Positions 53,194 through 63,947 of a stretch of DNA of 64,000 nt are shown one piece after another (within the stretch, counting starts at the first letter, position 1; every line of letters begins with the position of its first letter). Under the pieces are notes generated by a model, which was not told the origin of the DNA, did no database searches, and saw only the letters and a program-made list of their open reading frames with translations. This DNA comes from Betaproteobacteria bacterium (lineage in GTDB: Bacteria; Pseudomonadota; Gammaproteobacteria; Burkholderiales; SG8-41), in NCBI GenBank assembly GCA_900299145.1, contig OMIN01000038.1, forward strand, positions 1 to 64,000. The letters are read 5' to 3'. The translations under genes and the position numbers were made by a program.

Positions 53194-54302
53194 ATGCGCC
53201 CCACGTCCCATTTTTGCCGCGGTGGCGTGATTTACAAAGTACGGCGTTTGATCTCGCCCGCAACAGCACCGCGCGCCGCACGGTGACCATCGATTTGTGG
53301 GGCAAGCCCGCTGAAGTTTACGCCAATGCCAATCTGTCGATTTACAGTGCTCAAACGTGTAATGCGCGCTGCGCCTTTTGCGTGGAGGAACTGCGGCCCG
53401 CCGCACGTGGTGTTTCACTTGCCACACAAAAAGTTGTGGAACGTGATGACACACGTTACTTTACCGCGCTGCGCGACGTGCTGAATGCGTTAAAGCCGCT
53501 GAATCCCAGTATGTCGGTGACAGGCGGCGAGCCAAGCCAGGATGCGCGCTTGCCACGCATCCTGCGCACGCTGCAGGCGGCTTACGCACAGGGCGCGCGC
53601 AAACGTACGGTGACCACTAACGGCTCCGGATTGCTCGATCAACGCGATGGCCGGCGGGTGATTGACTGGATTGCCGATACGGGTGTTGCGCACCTGAATA
53701 TCAGCCGCGCGCATTGGGATGACCGTGTCAATGCCCGTCTAATGCGTTATCGCAGCGATGCCTCGCCCGATGCCGCCGCGCTGCGTGAAATCGTCGCGTG
53801 TGCGAAGCTCGGCGGCACGCGCGTGCGGCTGTCGTGTGTGCTGGTGGCGCGCGCGGTGGATGATCTGGATGATGTGGTGCGCTATCTTGATTTTGCCGCC
53901 AGCGTGGGCGTGGATAACGTGATTTTCCGGCAGTTGATGCGGCATGATCCAGCGGTGACACGAGCCAATTTCGTCACCCGCTTCTCCGAGCGGCGCGGTG
54001 TAGTCATGACACCGCTGCTGACAGCGTTGCAGCAACGCAGTGACTTCTCGTTCGTGCGGCAGGTAATGGGTTATTACTACTATGTCGAAGTGTGGCGCTA
54101 CGGTGAACCGGGGTGCGCCGGCGGGATCGACGTGGTGTTTGAAGGCGCTGATCTGGCGCGGCTGGAGCGCAGCAAGGCCGACATGCCTGGCGTAATTCAG
54201 GAGCTGATTTTTCACCCCAATGCGCGGCTGGCTTCGACTTGGCAGCCGTGGGATGGCGTGCTTGGGCCGCCCGGTCAGTCCGGCCTGCCCATGACCTTGT
54301 AA
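53190..54302 (+). CDS. Radical SAM protein, second
   Basis: The 370-residue enzyme has CX3CX2C in TCNARCAFCVEELR (about residue 55), GGEPSQDARLP and the SAM-region TVTTNGSGLL. The GTG start overlaps the previous stop (GTGA). It is a different subfamily from its partner, longer, with a C-terminal EVWRYGEPGCAGGID. It ends the module. Possible roles are tailoring a peptide, nucleotide or cofactor activated by the adenylase. Confidence 0.92.
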   Translation: MNAPHVPFLPRWRDLQSTAFDLARNSTARRTVTIDLWGKPAEVYANANLSIYSAQTCNARCAFCVEELRPAARGVSLATQKVVERDDTRYFTALRDVLNALKPLNPSMSVTGGEPSQDARLPRILRTLQAAYAQGARKRTVTTNGSGLLDQRDGRRVIDWIADTGVAHLNISRAHWDDRVNARLMRYRSDASPDAAALREIVACAKLGGTRVRLSCVLVARAVDDLDDVVRYLDFAASVGVDNVIFRQLMRHDPAVTRANFVTRFSERRGVVMTPLLTALQQRSDFSFVRQVMGYYYYVEVWRYGEPGCAGGIDVVFEGADLARLERSKADMPGVIQELIFHPNARLASTWQPWDGVLGPPGQSGLPMTL

Positions 54303-54419
54303 CAGTTTGTTTCGCCGGGCCGTCGGCGGCTCACGAATGCGTTATTCTTGGCAGTCACGCGCACTGTGCGCTACCTATTTGTGCGTCCGGGCTGGGCGCA
54401 AACAGCGAGTCGAAAACGA

Positions 54420-56270
54420 ATGACCAGATTAACCAAGTGGATGGCCGGTCTGGCTGGCGCTGCGGCGCTGGGCGGTGGCGGCTATTGGGGTTATCAGCAG
54501 TGGCAGGCGTCGAACGACCCCGCCGCCGTTGTTGCCAAGGATGGCAAGGGTGACGCCAAGGGCAACAAGGCGGACGGTGCCGGCGCTGAAAAAGGCAAGG
54601 GCGACGGGAAAGGTGAAGGCAAGGGGGAAAGTAAGGGCAAGGGTGATGGCAAGAGCAAGGGCGGCCGTGGCCAGGCTGCGCCGGTGGCGGTGGGCATGGC
54701 GCGTGCCGGCAATGTCAATATCTATTTGAATGGCCTGGGCACGGTAACGCCCACCCGCACGGTCACGGTGCGTAGCCGGGTGGATGGTGAACTCCTGCGC
54801 GTTCACTTTCGCGAGGGGCAGGCCGTCAAGCAGGGGCAATTACTGGCGGAAGTTGACCCCCGCCCTTTTCAGGCGCAGCTTTTGCAGGCGCAGGGGCAGA
54901 TGCAGCGCGATCAGGCGCAGCTCGCCAATGCGCGCATTGATCTTGAGCGGTATCGCACGTTGCTCAAGCAGGATTCCATCGCCGAGCAGCAGGTGGCGAG
55001 TCAGGAGGCGCTGGTCAAGCAGCTTGAGGGCACGGTCAAGGTGGATCAAGGGCAGGTGGACAACGCGCGATTGCAAGTGACTTACTCACGTGTAACAGCA
55101 CCGATTTCCGGACAACTGGGCTTGCGGCAGGTCGATCCCGGCAACGTGGTGCGTTCGGGTGACGCCAACGGCATTGTGGTCATCACACAGGTGAAGCCGA
55201 TTACCGTGCTTTTCACCATTCCGCAGGATGACTTGCCGCGCGTGTTAAAGCGCTTGCGTGACGGCGAGCGGCTGCCGGTGGAAGTGTTTGACCGCGATCA
55301 GAAGACGCGCCTGGGGCGCGGGCGTTTGTTGACGGCGGATAACCAGATCGACACCACCACCGGGACGGTCAAGCTGAAGGCGCAATTGCCCAATGATGAA
55401 GGCAACCTGTTCCCCAACCAGTTTGTGAACGTGCGCATGCTGGTGGATACGCGCGAGGACGCCATCACCGTACCCTCGTCGGCGCTGCAACGCGGTGCTC
55501 AAGGTATTTTCGTCTATGTGCTGAACGAAGACCGAACTGTGTCGATGCGCAATGTGAAGACCGGGCCGGTGGACGGCACGCGCATCGTTGTTGAATCTGG
55601 CGTTGCCGCCGGTGAGCGCGTGGTAATTGACGGCATGGACCGCCTGCGTGACGGCATGCGGGTGGAGATTGCCGACCGCGAAAGTGCGTTCAAGGGCGAT
55701 GGCAAGGGTAAAGGCAAGGGAAAGGGCCGGCGAGACAAGGCTGTCGACGAAGCAGCGGGTGAGGCTGCCAAGGGGAATGCGGCGAAGGGAGACACCCCCA
55801 AAGGCGACATCAAGGATGATGGCAAGGGAGATGGCAGGCGCGAGTCGAAGGGCAAGGGGCGCCCAGAAAAAGGCGATGCCGCCGACGGTGAACGGCCCCG
55901 TCGGAAGGGCGAACGTGCTGGAAGCGAGGGCGCAAAAAGTGATTTTGCCGATGGCGAGCGCCCGCCGGGCAAGGGTGGCGCGAAAGGTGAGAAAGGCGAA
56001 GGTAAGGCGCGCCGTGACCGCAGGCCTGATGATGCCGGGGCAAGCCCGGACGCAGGCGACAGTGAACGCCCCACGAAGGCGCGCGAGGGCCGCGGTGAGA
56101 AGGGTGATCGAGCCAGAGAGGCCACCCCTGCGGATATCGCCAAAGAAGCCGCGATGGAAGGCATCAAACCTGACGCGGCTGGCGTTGACGCGGCGAAGGC
56201 GGAAAGAGGCGATAAAGGGGAAGGCAGACGCAAGGGTGATGCACGCAAGAAAGCGAAGGATGCAGAGTAG
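54420..56270 (+). CDS. mdtA: RND efflux membrane-fusion protein with Lys/Gly-rich tails (MdtA-like)
   Basis: The core (about residues 85-420) is MdtA-type: VRSRVDGELLRVHFREGQ, the lipoyl/hairpin region LLQAQGQMQRDQAQLANARI, and VTYSRVTAPISGQLGL. It is flanked by two low-complexity charged segments, residues about 41-84 and 424-616, made of GKGDGKGE-like repeats; the second spans nearly 200 residues. The N-terminal anchor is LTKWMAGLAGAAALGGG. It starts at ATG 54420. Together with two RND pumps and a NodT channel it forms an MdtABC-type exporter. Confidence 0.9.
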   Translation: MTRLTKWMAGLAGAAALGGGGYWGYQQWQASNDPAAVVAKDGKGDAKGNKADGAGAEKGKGDGKGEGKGESKGKGDGKSKGGRGQAAPVAVGMARAGNVNIYLNGLGTVTPTRTVTVRSRVDGELLRVHFREGQAVKQGQLLAEVDPRPFQAQLLQAQGQMQRDQAQLANARIDLERYRTLLKQDSIAEQQVASQEALVKQLEGTVKVDQGQVDNARLQVTYSRVTAPISGQLGLRQVDPGNVVRSGDANGIVVITQVKPITVLFTIPQDDLPRVLKRLRDGERLPVEVFDRDQKTRLGRGRLLTADNQIDTTTGTVKLKAQLPNDEGNLFPNQFVNVRMLVDTREDAITVPSSALQRGAQGIFVYVLNEDRTVSMRNVKTGPVDGTRIVVESGVAAGERVVIDGMDRLRDGMRVEIADRESAFKGDGKGKGKGKGRRDKAVDEAAGEAAKGNAAKGDTPKGDIKDDGKGDGRRESKGKGRPEKGDAADGERPRRKGERAGSEGAKSDFADGERPPGKGGAKGEKGEGKARRDRRPDDAGASPDAGDSERPTKAREGRGEKGDRAREATPADIAKEAAMEGIKPDAAGVDAAKAERGDKGEGRRKGDARKKAKDAE

Positions 56271-56297
56271 TTCTGCTGACTGGTCCCCGCTCTGACC

Positions 56298-59200
56298 ATG
56301 AATCCTTCCCGCCTCTTTATCCTGCGCCCTGTGGCCACCTCATTGTTGATGGTGGCCATCCTGCTGTCGGGCATCATCGCCTATCGATTGCTGCCGATTT
56401 CAGCGCTGCCGCAGGTGGATTACCCGACGATACAGGTTGTCACGTTTTACCCGGGCGCGAGCCCCGAGGTGATCGCGTCTTCAATCACCGCACCGCTGGA
56501 ACGGCAGTTCGGGCAGATGCCGGGCCTGCGGCAGATGTCATCCACCAGTTCGGGTGGCGCCTCGGTGGTGACCCTGCAGTTTTCGCTGGAACTGGAACTC
56601 GATTCCGCCGAGCAAAGTGTGCAGGCGTCGATCAACGCGGCGGCAAATCTACTGCCGACCGATTTGCCCGCGCCGCCGGTCTACAGCAAGGTAAACCCGG
56701 CCGATGCGCCAATATTGACACTGGGCATCACCTCGAAGACGCTTCCCATGACCACCGTGCAGAACCTCGCCGACACACGCGTGGCGCAGAAGATTTCGCA
56801 GGTCACTGGCGTGGGGCTGGTGACGCTGTCCGGCGGTAACCGGCCTGCCGTGCGCGTGCAGACCAATCCGTCGGCGCTGGCGGCCAATGGTCTGAGTCTG
56901 GAAGATGTGCGCCAGGCGGTGGCCGCGGCCAACGTGAATCAGGCCAAGGGCAGCTTCGATGGCCCGGAGCGCGCCTACACCATTGACGCCAACGACCAGC
57001 TGAAATCCGCCGACGAATACCGCAAGGTGGTGGTGGCGTATCGCAATGGCGCACCGGTGTATCTGACGGACGTGGCGGAGGTCATCGACGCGCCGGAAAA
57101 CATGCGGCTCGCGGCGTGGATGAACAACACGCCCGCCATTATCATGAACATTCAGCGTCAGCCCGGCGCCAATGTGATCGACGTGGTGAACCGCATCAAG
57201 GAACTGTTGCCGCAGTTGCAGGGCGCGTTGCCCGCCGCGGTGGATGTGGCCATTCTGACCGACCGCACAGTGACCATCCGCGCCTCGGTGCACGATGTGC
57301 AGATTGAGCTGCTGCTCGCCGTTGTGCTGGTGGTGCTGGTGATCTTTGTGTTCCTGCGCAACGTTCCGGCCACCCTCATCCCCGGTGTGGCGGTGCCGCT
57401 GTCGCTGGTGGGCACCTTCGGCGTGATGTATCTCGCCGGCTTTTCCATCAACAACCTCACGCTGATGGCGTTGACGATAGCCACCGGCTTTGTGGTGGAC
57501 GACGCCATTGTGATGATCGAAAACATCGCGCGCTATGTCGAGGAGGGCGAGTCGCCGCTGGCGGCTGCGCTGAAAGGCTCGCAGCAGATCGGCTTCACCA
57601 TCATCTCGCTCACGTTTTCGCTGATCGCAGTGTTGATCCCGTTGCTGTTTATGGGCGATGTGGTCGGGCGATTGTTCCGTGAATTCGCCATTACGCTGGC
57701 GGTGTCGATACTGATTTCCGCTGTCGTGTCGCTGACGCTGACGCCGATGATGTGCGCGCGCCTGTTGCGCCACACGCCGGAGCACGCGCACGGCCGACTC
57801 TACAAAATAACCGGTGCGTGGTTTGACGCGATGATTCGTTTCTATGGCGCGACGTTGCGCTGGGTGCTGGACCGCCAGTTCCTGACACTGCTCGTGGCCA
57901 TTGCCACGCTGGCACTGGCGGTGGTGATGTATGTATTTGTTTCCAAAGGATTTTTTCCGATTCAAGATACGGGCGTGATTCAGGGCATCACGGATGCTGA
58001 ACAGACCGTGTCGTTCGGTGCGATGGGCGAACGGCAGCAGCGGCTGGCGCAGGTGATCCTTGAGGATCCCGCGGTGGAAAGCCTGTCCTCGTTTATCGGT
58101 GTCGATGGCCAGAATGCAACATTGAACAGCGGGCGCATGCTCATCAACCTGAAGCCGCATGGCCAGCGCCCGCACGTGCTGACGGTGATCAACCGCCTGA
58201 AGGAAGCGACGGCGAAACTCGAGGGCATCACGCTCTATATGCAGCCCGTACAGGACCTGACCATTGAGGACAAGGTGAGCCGCACGCAGTTCCAGTTCAC
58301 GCTCGATACCGCGAAGCTCGACGAGCTCGGCGTGTGGGTTCCGCGCGTGGTGGATCGGCTGAGGCAGTTGCGCGAAATCACCGACGTGACGAGCGATTTG
58401 CAAAATCAGGGTTTGCAGGCGTATCTGGAAATCGACCGCGACACAGCCGCGCGCCTCGGCGTGACACCAGCGTCGATCAATACCGCGCTCTACAACGCCT
58501 TTGGGCAGCGGCTGATTTCCACCATCTTTACGCAAACCAGCCAGTACCGCGTGGTGCTGGAGGTGAAGCCGGAATACCGTATCGGCCCACAGGCGCTGTC
58601 TGAAATCTATGTGCCCGGTGCGGGTGGTTCGCAGGTGCGGTTGTCCACTGTCACCCGGCTGCTGGAAAAGCCTGCCACACTGGCGATCAACCATCTGGGC
58701 AATTTTCCGTCGTCGACGATCTCGTTCAACCTTGCGCCGGGCGTGGCGCTGGGCGACGCCGTGCAGGCCATTGAAGCTGCGCAGAAAGAAATCGGCATGC
58801 CCGCGAGCATCCGCACCAGTTTCCAAGGGGCGGCGCTCGCCTTTCGTGCGTCGCTCACCAACACGCTGTGGCTCATCATTGCCGCCATTGTCACCATGTA
58901 CATCGTCCTCGGCGTGCTGTACGAAAGCTACATTCACCCGGTAACGATACTCTCCACGCTGCCTTCGGCGGGCGTGGGTGCACTGCTGGCGCTGATCCTT
59001 GCGCGTATGGATCTGGGCATCATCGGCGTGATCGGCATCATTCTGCTGATTGGCATCGTCAAGAAAAACGCCATCATGATGATCGACTTTGCGCTGGATG
59101 CCGAGCGCAACGAGGGCAAGTCACCGCGCGAGGCGATCTACCAGGCCTGCTTGCTGCGCTTCCGCCCGATCATGATGACGACCGCTTGCGCGTTGCTGGG

Positions 59201-59405
59201 GGCGTTGCCGCTGATGCTGTCCACCGGCGTGGGCGCGGAATTGCGTCAACCGCTGGGCGTCACCATGGTGGGCGGTCTGATCGTGAGTCAGGTGCTGACG
59301 TTGTACACGACGCCGGTGATTTACCTCGCGTTTGACAGTCTCGCGCGGCGCTATCGGGCGAAACATCCCAGTCCGGTGGAAGAAGACATGGCTGGGACGG
59401 GTTAG
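56298..59405 (+). CDS. mdtB: RND efflux permease, MdtB-like
   Basis: The 1035-residue pump has the RND layout: [14 protein letters not shown] start, porter repeats, TM4 pair in [13 protein letters not shown] (two aspartates), [19 protein letters not shown] and the lysine in [13 protein letters not shown]. It acts as hetero-trimer with the following permease, driven by protons. Residues [15 protein letters not shown] are written in A/T-rich codons coinciding with an AT-rich motif copy (57929-57956). Confidence 0.95.
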   Translation: MNPSRLFILRPVATSLLMVAILLSGIIAYRLLPISALPQVDYPTIQVVTFYPGASPEVIASSITAPLERQFGQMPGLRQMSSTSSGGASVVTLQFSLELELDSAEQSVQASINAAANLLPTDLPAPPVYSKVNPADAPILTLGITSKTLPMTTVQNLADTRVAQKISQVTGVGLVTLSGGNRPAVRVQTNPSALAANGLSLEDVRQAVAAANVNQAKGSFDGPERAYTIDANDQLKSADEYRKVVVAYRNGAPVYLTDVAEVIDAPENMRLAAWMNNTPAIIMNIQRQPGANVIDVVNRIKELLPQLQGALPAAVDVAILTDRTVTIRASVHDVQIELLLAVVLVVLVIFVFLRNVPATLIPGVAVPLSLVGTFGVMYLAGFSINNLTLMALTIATGFVVDDAIVMIENIARYVEEGESPLAAALKGSQQIGFTIISLTFSLIAVLIPLLFMGDVVGRLFREFAITLAVSILISAVVSLTLTPMMCARLLRHTPEHAHGRLYKITGAWFDAMIRFYGATLRWVLDRQFLTLLVAIATLALAVVMYVFVSKGFFPIQDTGVIQGITDAEQTVSFGAMGERQQRLAQVILEDPAVESLSSFIGVDGQNATLNSGRMLINLKPHGQRPHVLTVINRLKEATAKLEGITLYMQPVQDLTIEDKVSRTQFQFTLDTAKLDELGVWVPRVVDRLRQLREITDVTSDLQNQGLQAYLEIDRDTAARLGVTPASINTALYNAFGQRLISTIFTQTSQYRVVLEVKPEYRIGPQALSEIYVPGAGGSQVRLSTVTRLLEKPATLAINHLGNFPSSTISFNLAPGVALGDAVQAIEAAQKEIGMPASIRTSFQGAALAFRASLTNTLWLIIAAIVTMYIVLGVLYESYIHPVTILSTLPSAGVGALLALILARMDLGIIGVIGIILLIGIVKKNAIMMIDFALDAERNEGKSPREAIYQACLLRFRPIMMTTACALLGALPLMLSTGVGAELRQPLGVTMVGGLIVSQVLTLYTTPVIYLAFDSLARRYRAKHPSPVEEDMAGTG
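57929..57956 (-). repeat. AT-rich dispersed motif, copy 16, in frame in mdtB
   Basis: The minus strand reads GGAAACAAATACATACATCA after AAAAAATCCTTT. The core differs from ATACTTAC at one base. The paralogous site in the next gene encodes a similar peptide with GC-rich codons. Confidence 0.6.
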
Positions 59406-59408
59406 CGC

Positions 59409-62400
59409 ATGAATCTTGCTGAACCTTTCATCCGCCGCCCGGTCGCCACGGTTTTGCTGACGCTGGGGCTGGTGCTCGCGGGTGTGCTGGGCTTCACGCT
59501 GTTGCCGGTGTCACCGCTGCCCCAGGTGGATTACCCTACCATACAGGTCAGTGCGCAGTTGCCGGGTGCGAGCCCGGAGACCATGGCCGCGACTGTTGCG
59601 ACGCCACTCGAAAGAGCGCTGGGCAAGATTGCGGGCGTTACCGAGATCACGTCATCAAGTTCGCTGGGCAACTCACGTGTGACGCTGCAGTTTGATTTGT
59701 CGCGCAGCATCGATGGCGCGGCGCGCGAAGTGCAGGCGGCGATCAATGCTTCGCGCTCGGAACTGCCGTCCAGCCTGCCGCGCAACCCCACCTACCGCAA
59801 GATAAACCCAGCCGATGCGCCCATCATGATCATCGCGCTTACCTCGGAAACCTACGATCGCGGGCAGATGTACGACATCGCCTCCATCATCCTGGGCGAG
59901 AAGCTTGCGCAGGTGAAGGGCATCGGTCAGGTCACAGTGAGCGGCGCCTCACTCCCGGCTGTGCGCATTGAGATCAACCCCACGGCCTTGAACAAGTACG
60001 GCATTGGTCTTGATGAGGTGCGTACGGTCATCAACGCCAACAATGCTAACCGGCCCAAAGGCATTGTCGAGGAGGGTGACAAGCAGTGGCAGATCTACGC
60101 CAACGACCAGGCGGTGAAGGCATCGGAATACGCTCCGCTCATCGTGGCGTTTCGCAACGGGGCGCCGGTACGGTTGTCGGACGTGGCCGAGGTTGTCGAT
60201 GGGGTGCAGGATTTGCGCAATGCCGGCATTTCCAATGGCAAGTCAGCGGTCATTGTGCTGCTCTATCGCCAACCCGGCGCCAACATTATCGAGGTGGCGA
60301 ACCGCGTGCGCGACGTGCTGCCGCAGTTGCAGGCGTCGATACCGGGGGCGATTGATCTTAACGTGGTGATGGAGCGCACCACCACCATACGTGCCTCGCT
60401 GGCCGAGATCGAACGTACGCTGCTGATTTCGCTGGTGCTGGTGATCATGGTGGTGTTCCTGTTCCTGCGCAATGGACGTGCCGCACTGATCCCCAGCGTT
60501 GCGGTTCCAGTGTCATTGACCGGAACTTTTGCCTTCATGTATCTGTGCGGTTTCAGTCTGAACAATCTTTCGCTGATGGCGATCACGGTGGCCACGGGCT
60601 TCGTGGTGGATGACGCCATCGTGGTGCTGGAGAATGTATCGCGTCATATCGAAAAGGGTGTTGCGCCCTACCGGGCCGCATTGCTGGGGGTGAAGGAGGT
60701 GGGTTTCACGGTAATGTCGATCAGCGTGTCGCTCATCGCCGTGTTTATTCCCATTCTGATGATGGGTGGCATTGTTGGTCGGCTGTTTCGCGAATTTGCG
60801 GTAACGCTGTCGGTGGCGATACTGCTTTCCATGGTCGTGTCGCTGACCCTGACGCCCATGATGTGCTCGCGCCTGCTGCGCAAGGATGATGGCCGGCATG
60901 GCCGGCTTTATCGCATCACGGAAAGGGCCTTTAACTGGGTGTCGAAGGGCTACGAGAAATCGCTGGCGCTGGCGCTGCGCTGGCCGCTGCTGGTGCTGCT
61001 GGCGCTTTTTGCCACCATCGCACTCAATGTCTACCTCTACAACATTGTTCCCAAGGGATTCTTCCCGCGTCAGGACACTGGCCGCATGGTGGGGTCATTG
61101 CAGGCTGACCAGGCCAGCTCTTTCCAGGCGGTTCGTTTGAAGCTTGCTGATTTCATCAAGATTGTGCAGAGTGACCCTGCAGTCGAGAGCGTCACCGGCT
61201 TTACCGGTGGTGGGCAGCGCAATGGCGGGTTCATGTTTATCCAGCTTAAGCCCGTCAAGGAACGCAAGCTCACCGCCGACGAGGTGATCGCGCGGCTGCG
61301 GCCCAAGTTGACCGCGGTTGCCGGCGCGACATTGTTCCTCAATCCGGTGCAGGATATCCGCATGGGCGGGCGGCAAAGCAACACGGCCTATCAGTTCACG
61401 CTGCGTTCGGACAATCTGGAAGACTTGCGCACGTGGACGCCGCGGCTGCAACGGGCCTTGCAGGATGTGCCGGAACTCGCCGATGTGAACAGCGACCAGC
61501 AGGTGCGCGGCCTGCAAACCACGCTGACCATCGACCGTGAAAGTGCGGCGCGTCTCGGTATCTCCATCCGCGCCATCGACACGGCATTAAATCTCGCCTT
61601 CGGCCAGTCGTTGGTGTCGACGATTTACACCGAGAAAAACCAGTACCGCGTAGTGCTGGAAGTCGCGCCACCCTATTGGCAGGGCCCGGAGGCACTCGAA
61701 CACATCTACGTGCTGTCGCCCACGCGTGGATCAGTGCCGTTGTCGTCAATCGCGCGCCATGAGCTGACCAACACTGCTTTGTCGGTGAATCATCAGGGGC
61801 AGTTTGCCGCGGCCACCATCTCGTTCAATCTGCCGATTGGTTATTCGTTGTCTGACGCCGTGCGCGCCACCAATGACGCCATGGCGCGCATTGGCGTGCC
61901 GCCCACGATCCATGGCAGCTTTCAGGGCACGGCTCGTGCGTTTGAGGCATCGCTGGCGAGCCAGCCGTTCCTAATTCTGGCTGCGCTGATTACCGTATAT
62001 ATTGTGTTGGGCATCCTTTACGAAAGCACCATCCACCCGATAACCATTCTTTCCACGTTGCCGTCGGCCGGTGTGGGCGCGTTGCTGGCGCTGATGTGGT
62101 TTAACGCGGAGTTCAATATCATTGCCATGATTGGCGTGATCTTGTTGATTGGCATCGTCAAGAAAAACGCCATCATGATGATCGACTTCGCCATTGAGGC
62201 CGAGCGCCGTGACAACCTCTCCACGCGCGACGCCATCTTCCAGGCCTGCCTGCTGCGCTTTCGCCCCATCATGATGACTACCATGGCGGCGCTGCTGGGA
62301 GCGATTCCGCTGGCACTCGGCACGGGTGATGGCGCTGAAATGCGCCAGCCGTTGGGTATTTCCATCGTCGGTGGCCTCGTGATGAGTCAGATACTCACGC

Positions 62401-62501
62401 TCTATACAACGCCAGTGGTTTACCTCTACATGGATCGTTTTCGGTTGTGGACCTTGAAACTGCGAGGCAAGTCGGCGCACCCGGCGGCGCTATCGCAATG
62501 A
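59409..62501 (+). CDS. mdtC: RND efflux permease, MdtC-like
   Basis: The 1030-residue pump has [14 protein letters not shown] at the start, [14 protein letters not shown] in TM4, [16 protein letters not shown] in TM10 and the porter repeats. It lies 3 nt after its partner, as in mdtABC. MdtBC pumps export bile-salt-like, flavonoid or drug compounds in known cases. Confidence 0.95.
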   Translation: MNLAEPFIRRPVATVLLTLGLVLAGVLGFTLLPVSPLPQVDYPTIQVSAQLPGASPETMAATVATPLERALGKIAGVTEITSSSSLGNSRVTLQFDLSRSIDGAAREVQAAINASRSELPSSLPRNPTYRKINPADAPIMIIALTSETYDRGQMYDIASIILGEKLAQVKGIGQVTVSGASLPAVRIEINPTALNKYGIGLDEVRTVINANNANRPKGIVEEGDKQWQIYANDQAVKASEYAPLIVAFRNGAPVRLSDVAEVVDGVQDLRNAGISNGKSAVIVLLYRQPGANIIEVANRVRDVLPQLQASIPGAIDLNVVMERTTTIRASLAEIERTLLISLVLVIMVVFLFLRNGRAALIPSVAVPVSLTGTFAFMYLCGFSLNNLSLMAITVATGFVVDDAIVVLENVSRHIEKGVAPYRAALLGVKEVGFTVMSISVSLIAVFIPILMMGGIVGRLFREFAVTLSVAILLSMVVSLTLTPMMCSRLLRKDDGRHGRLYRITERAFNWVSKGYEKSLALALRWPLLVLLALFATIALNVYLYNIVPKGFFPRQDTGRMVGSLQADQASSFQAVRLKLADFIKIVQSDPAVESVTGFTGGGQRNGGFMFIQLKPVKERKLTADEVIARLRPKLTAVAGATLFLNPVQDIRMGGRQSNTAYQFTLRSDNLEDLRTWTPRLQRALQDVPELADVNSDQQVRGLQTTLTIDRESAARLGISIRAIDTALNLAFGQSLVSTIYTEKNQYRVVLEVAPPYWQGPEALEHIYVLSPTRGSVPLSSIARHELTNTALSVNHQGQFAAATISFNLPIGYSLSDAVRATNDAMARIGVPPTIHGSFQGTARAFEASLASQPFLILAALITVYIVLGILYESTIHPITILSTLPSAGVGALLALMWFNAEFNIIAMIGVILLIGIVKKNAIMMIDFAIEAERRDNLSTRDAIFQACLLRFRPIMMTTMAALLGAIPLALGTGDGAEMRQPLGISIVGGLVMSQILTLYTTPVVYLYMDRFRLWTLKLRGKSAHPAALSQ

Positions 62502-63910
62502 AGACAATGAAGAATTGCGCGAATGTATTGATGTGGTTGGCTGTCGCGTCGGTTATGGCGTCCTGCGCCTTTGGCCCGGATTACCGCCGCCCACAAACCG
62601 TCACGCCGCCGGCGTACAAGGAAAACAAAGACTGGAAAATTGCCGAGCCGAGAGACAACGTGACGCGCGGCAAATGGTGGGAGGTTTTCGCCGATCCGCA
62701 ATTGAACGTGCTGGCGGACAAAGTCACCGCGTCGAATCTGAGTCTGCGCGTGGCGGAAGCGAACTACCGCCGCGCGCAGGCGCTGGTGCAATCGGCGCGT
62801 GCGGCATTGTTGCCCACGGTGTCGGCGAGTGCCGGCGTGACACGCGCGGGCTCGGGGACGCGCGCTGCAGCCACTACTTATGACATCGGCGCCAATGCCG
62901 GGTGGGATGCCGACCTGTGGGGCCGCGTGCGCCGCAATATCGAATCGAATCAGGCGGGTGCGGACGCGAGTGCGGCGGATTTCGAATCCGCGCGCCTCTC
63001 CGTGCAATCGGAACTGGTGATCAACTACTTGCAATTGCGCGTGCTTGATACGCAAAAGAAACTGCTCGATGAAACCGCGGAAGCCTTCGCCAAGTCGCTG
63101 CAGCTAACCCAAAACCGCTACAAGGCCGGGTTGGCGGGGCGCGTGGACGTGGCGCAGGCCGAGGCGCAGTTAAAGAGCACGCAGGCGCAATCCATCGACA
63201 CGGGTGTTCAGCGCGCGCAACTGGAGCACGCCATTGCAGCGCTGCTGGGCGTGGCGCCTGCCGAGCTTGGCTTGCCGCCGGCGCTGGTAAAGGCCGCCGT
63301 GCCCGCGATACCGGCTGGCTTACCCTCCGAATTGCTGGAACGCCGGCCCGACATTGCCGCCGCCGAGCGGCGCGTGGCAGCGGCCAATGCGCAAATCGGC
63401 GTGGCCAAGGCGGCGTTTTATCCGTCGCTTACACTCTCGGGCAGCGCCGGATTGCAGAGCACAAGCTGGTCGCGATGGTTAAGTGCGCCCAGTCGCGTGT
63501 GGTCGCTGGGGCCGGACCTCGCACAGTCCATTTTCGATGGCGGCCAGCGCAAGGCGCTTACCGATCAGGCGATAGCGTCGTATGACGCGAGCGTCGCCAC
63601 CTATCGCCAAACCGTGCTCGGTGCGTTCCAGGATGTCGAAGACGCGCTTGCCGCGCTGCGCATCCTGGAGCAGGAAGCGAAGGTGCAAAACGACGCGGTG
63701 ATCGCCGCACGCCAATCGGTCGAACTCACGGTGAACCAATACAAAGCCTGCATAGTCAGCTACCTCAATGTGGTCACCGTGCAGACCACACTGCTCAACA
63801 ACGAACGCACGGCGCTGTCGCTGTTGGGCCGGCGGTTGACGGCGGCAGCGCAACTGGTCAAAGCGCTGGGCGGGGGGTGGACGTTGGAAAATGCCTCTGA
63901 AAAAAAGTAA
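62498..63910 (+). CDS. NodT-family outer-membrane efflux lipoprotein
   Basis: The 470-residue channel is an OprM/NodT-type TolC-like factor: lipobox [28 protein letters not shown], the helical barrel regions [20 protein letters not shown] and [20 protein letters not shown], and [15 protein letters not shown]. It is coupled to mdtC by ATGA. It completes the tripartite pump. Its stop TAA lies in an AT-rich motif copy. Confidence 0.94.
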   Translation: MKTMKNCANVLMWLAVASVMASCAFGPDYRRPQTVTPPAYKENKDWKIAEPRDNVTRGKWWEVFADPQLNVLADKVTASNLSLRVAEANYRRAQALVQSARAALLPTVSASAGVTRAGSGTRAAATTYDIGANAGWDADLWGRVRRNIESNQAGADASAADFESARLSVQSELVINYLQLRVLDTQKKLLDETAEAFAKSLQLTQNRYKAGLAGRVDVAQAEAQLKSTQAQSIDTGVQRAQLEHAIAALLGVAPAELGLPPALVKAAVPAIPAGLPSELLERRPDIAAAERRVAAANAQIGVAKAAFYPSLTLSGSAGLQSTSWSRWLSAPSRVWSLGPDLAQSIFDGGQRKALTDQAIASYDASVATYRQTVLGAFQDVEDALAALRILEQEAKVQNDAVIAARQSVELTVNQYKACIVSYLNVVTVQTTLLNNERTALSLLGRRLTAAAQLVKALGGGWTLENASEKK

Positions 63911-63928
63911 ATTAAAACAAATACTTAC
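63908..63928 (+). repeat. AT-rich dispersed motif, copy 17
   Basis: It reads AAATTAAAACAAATACTTAC and begins with the TAA stop of the outer-membrane factor. Confidence 0.85.
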
Positions 63929-63947
63929 GCTTACTTTCTCGGCCTGG

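Noticed and set aside
56649-58937. 762-codon open frame opposite mdtB
   Set aside because: Antisense shadow with His/Arg/Gln-rich composition and no domain pattern; mdtB is unambiguous.
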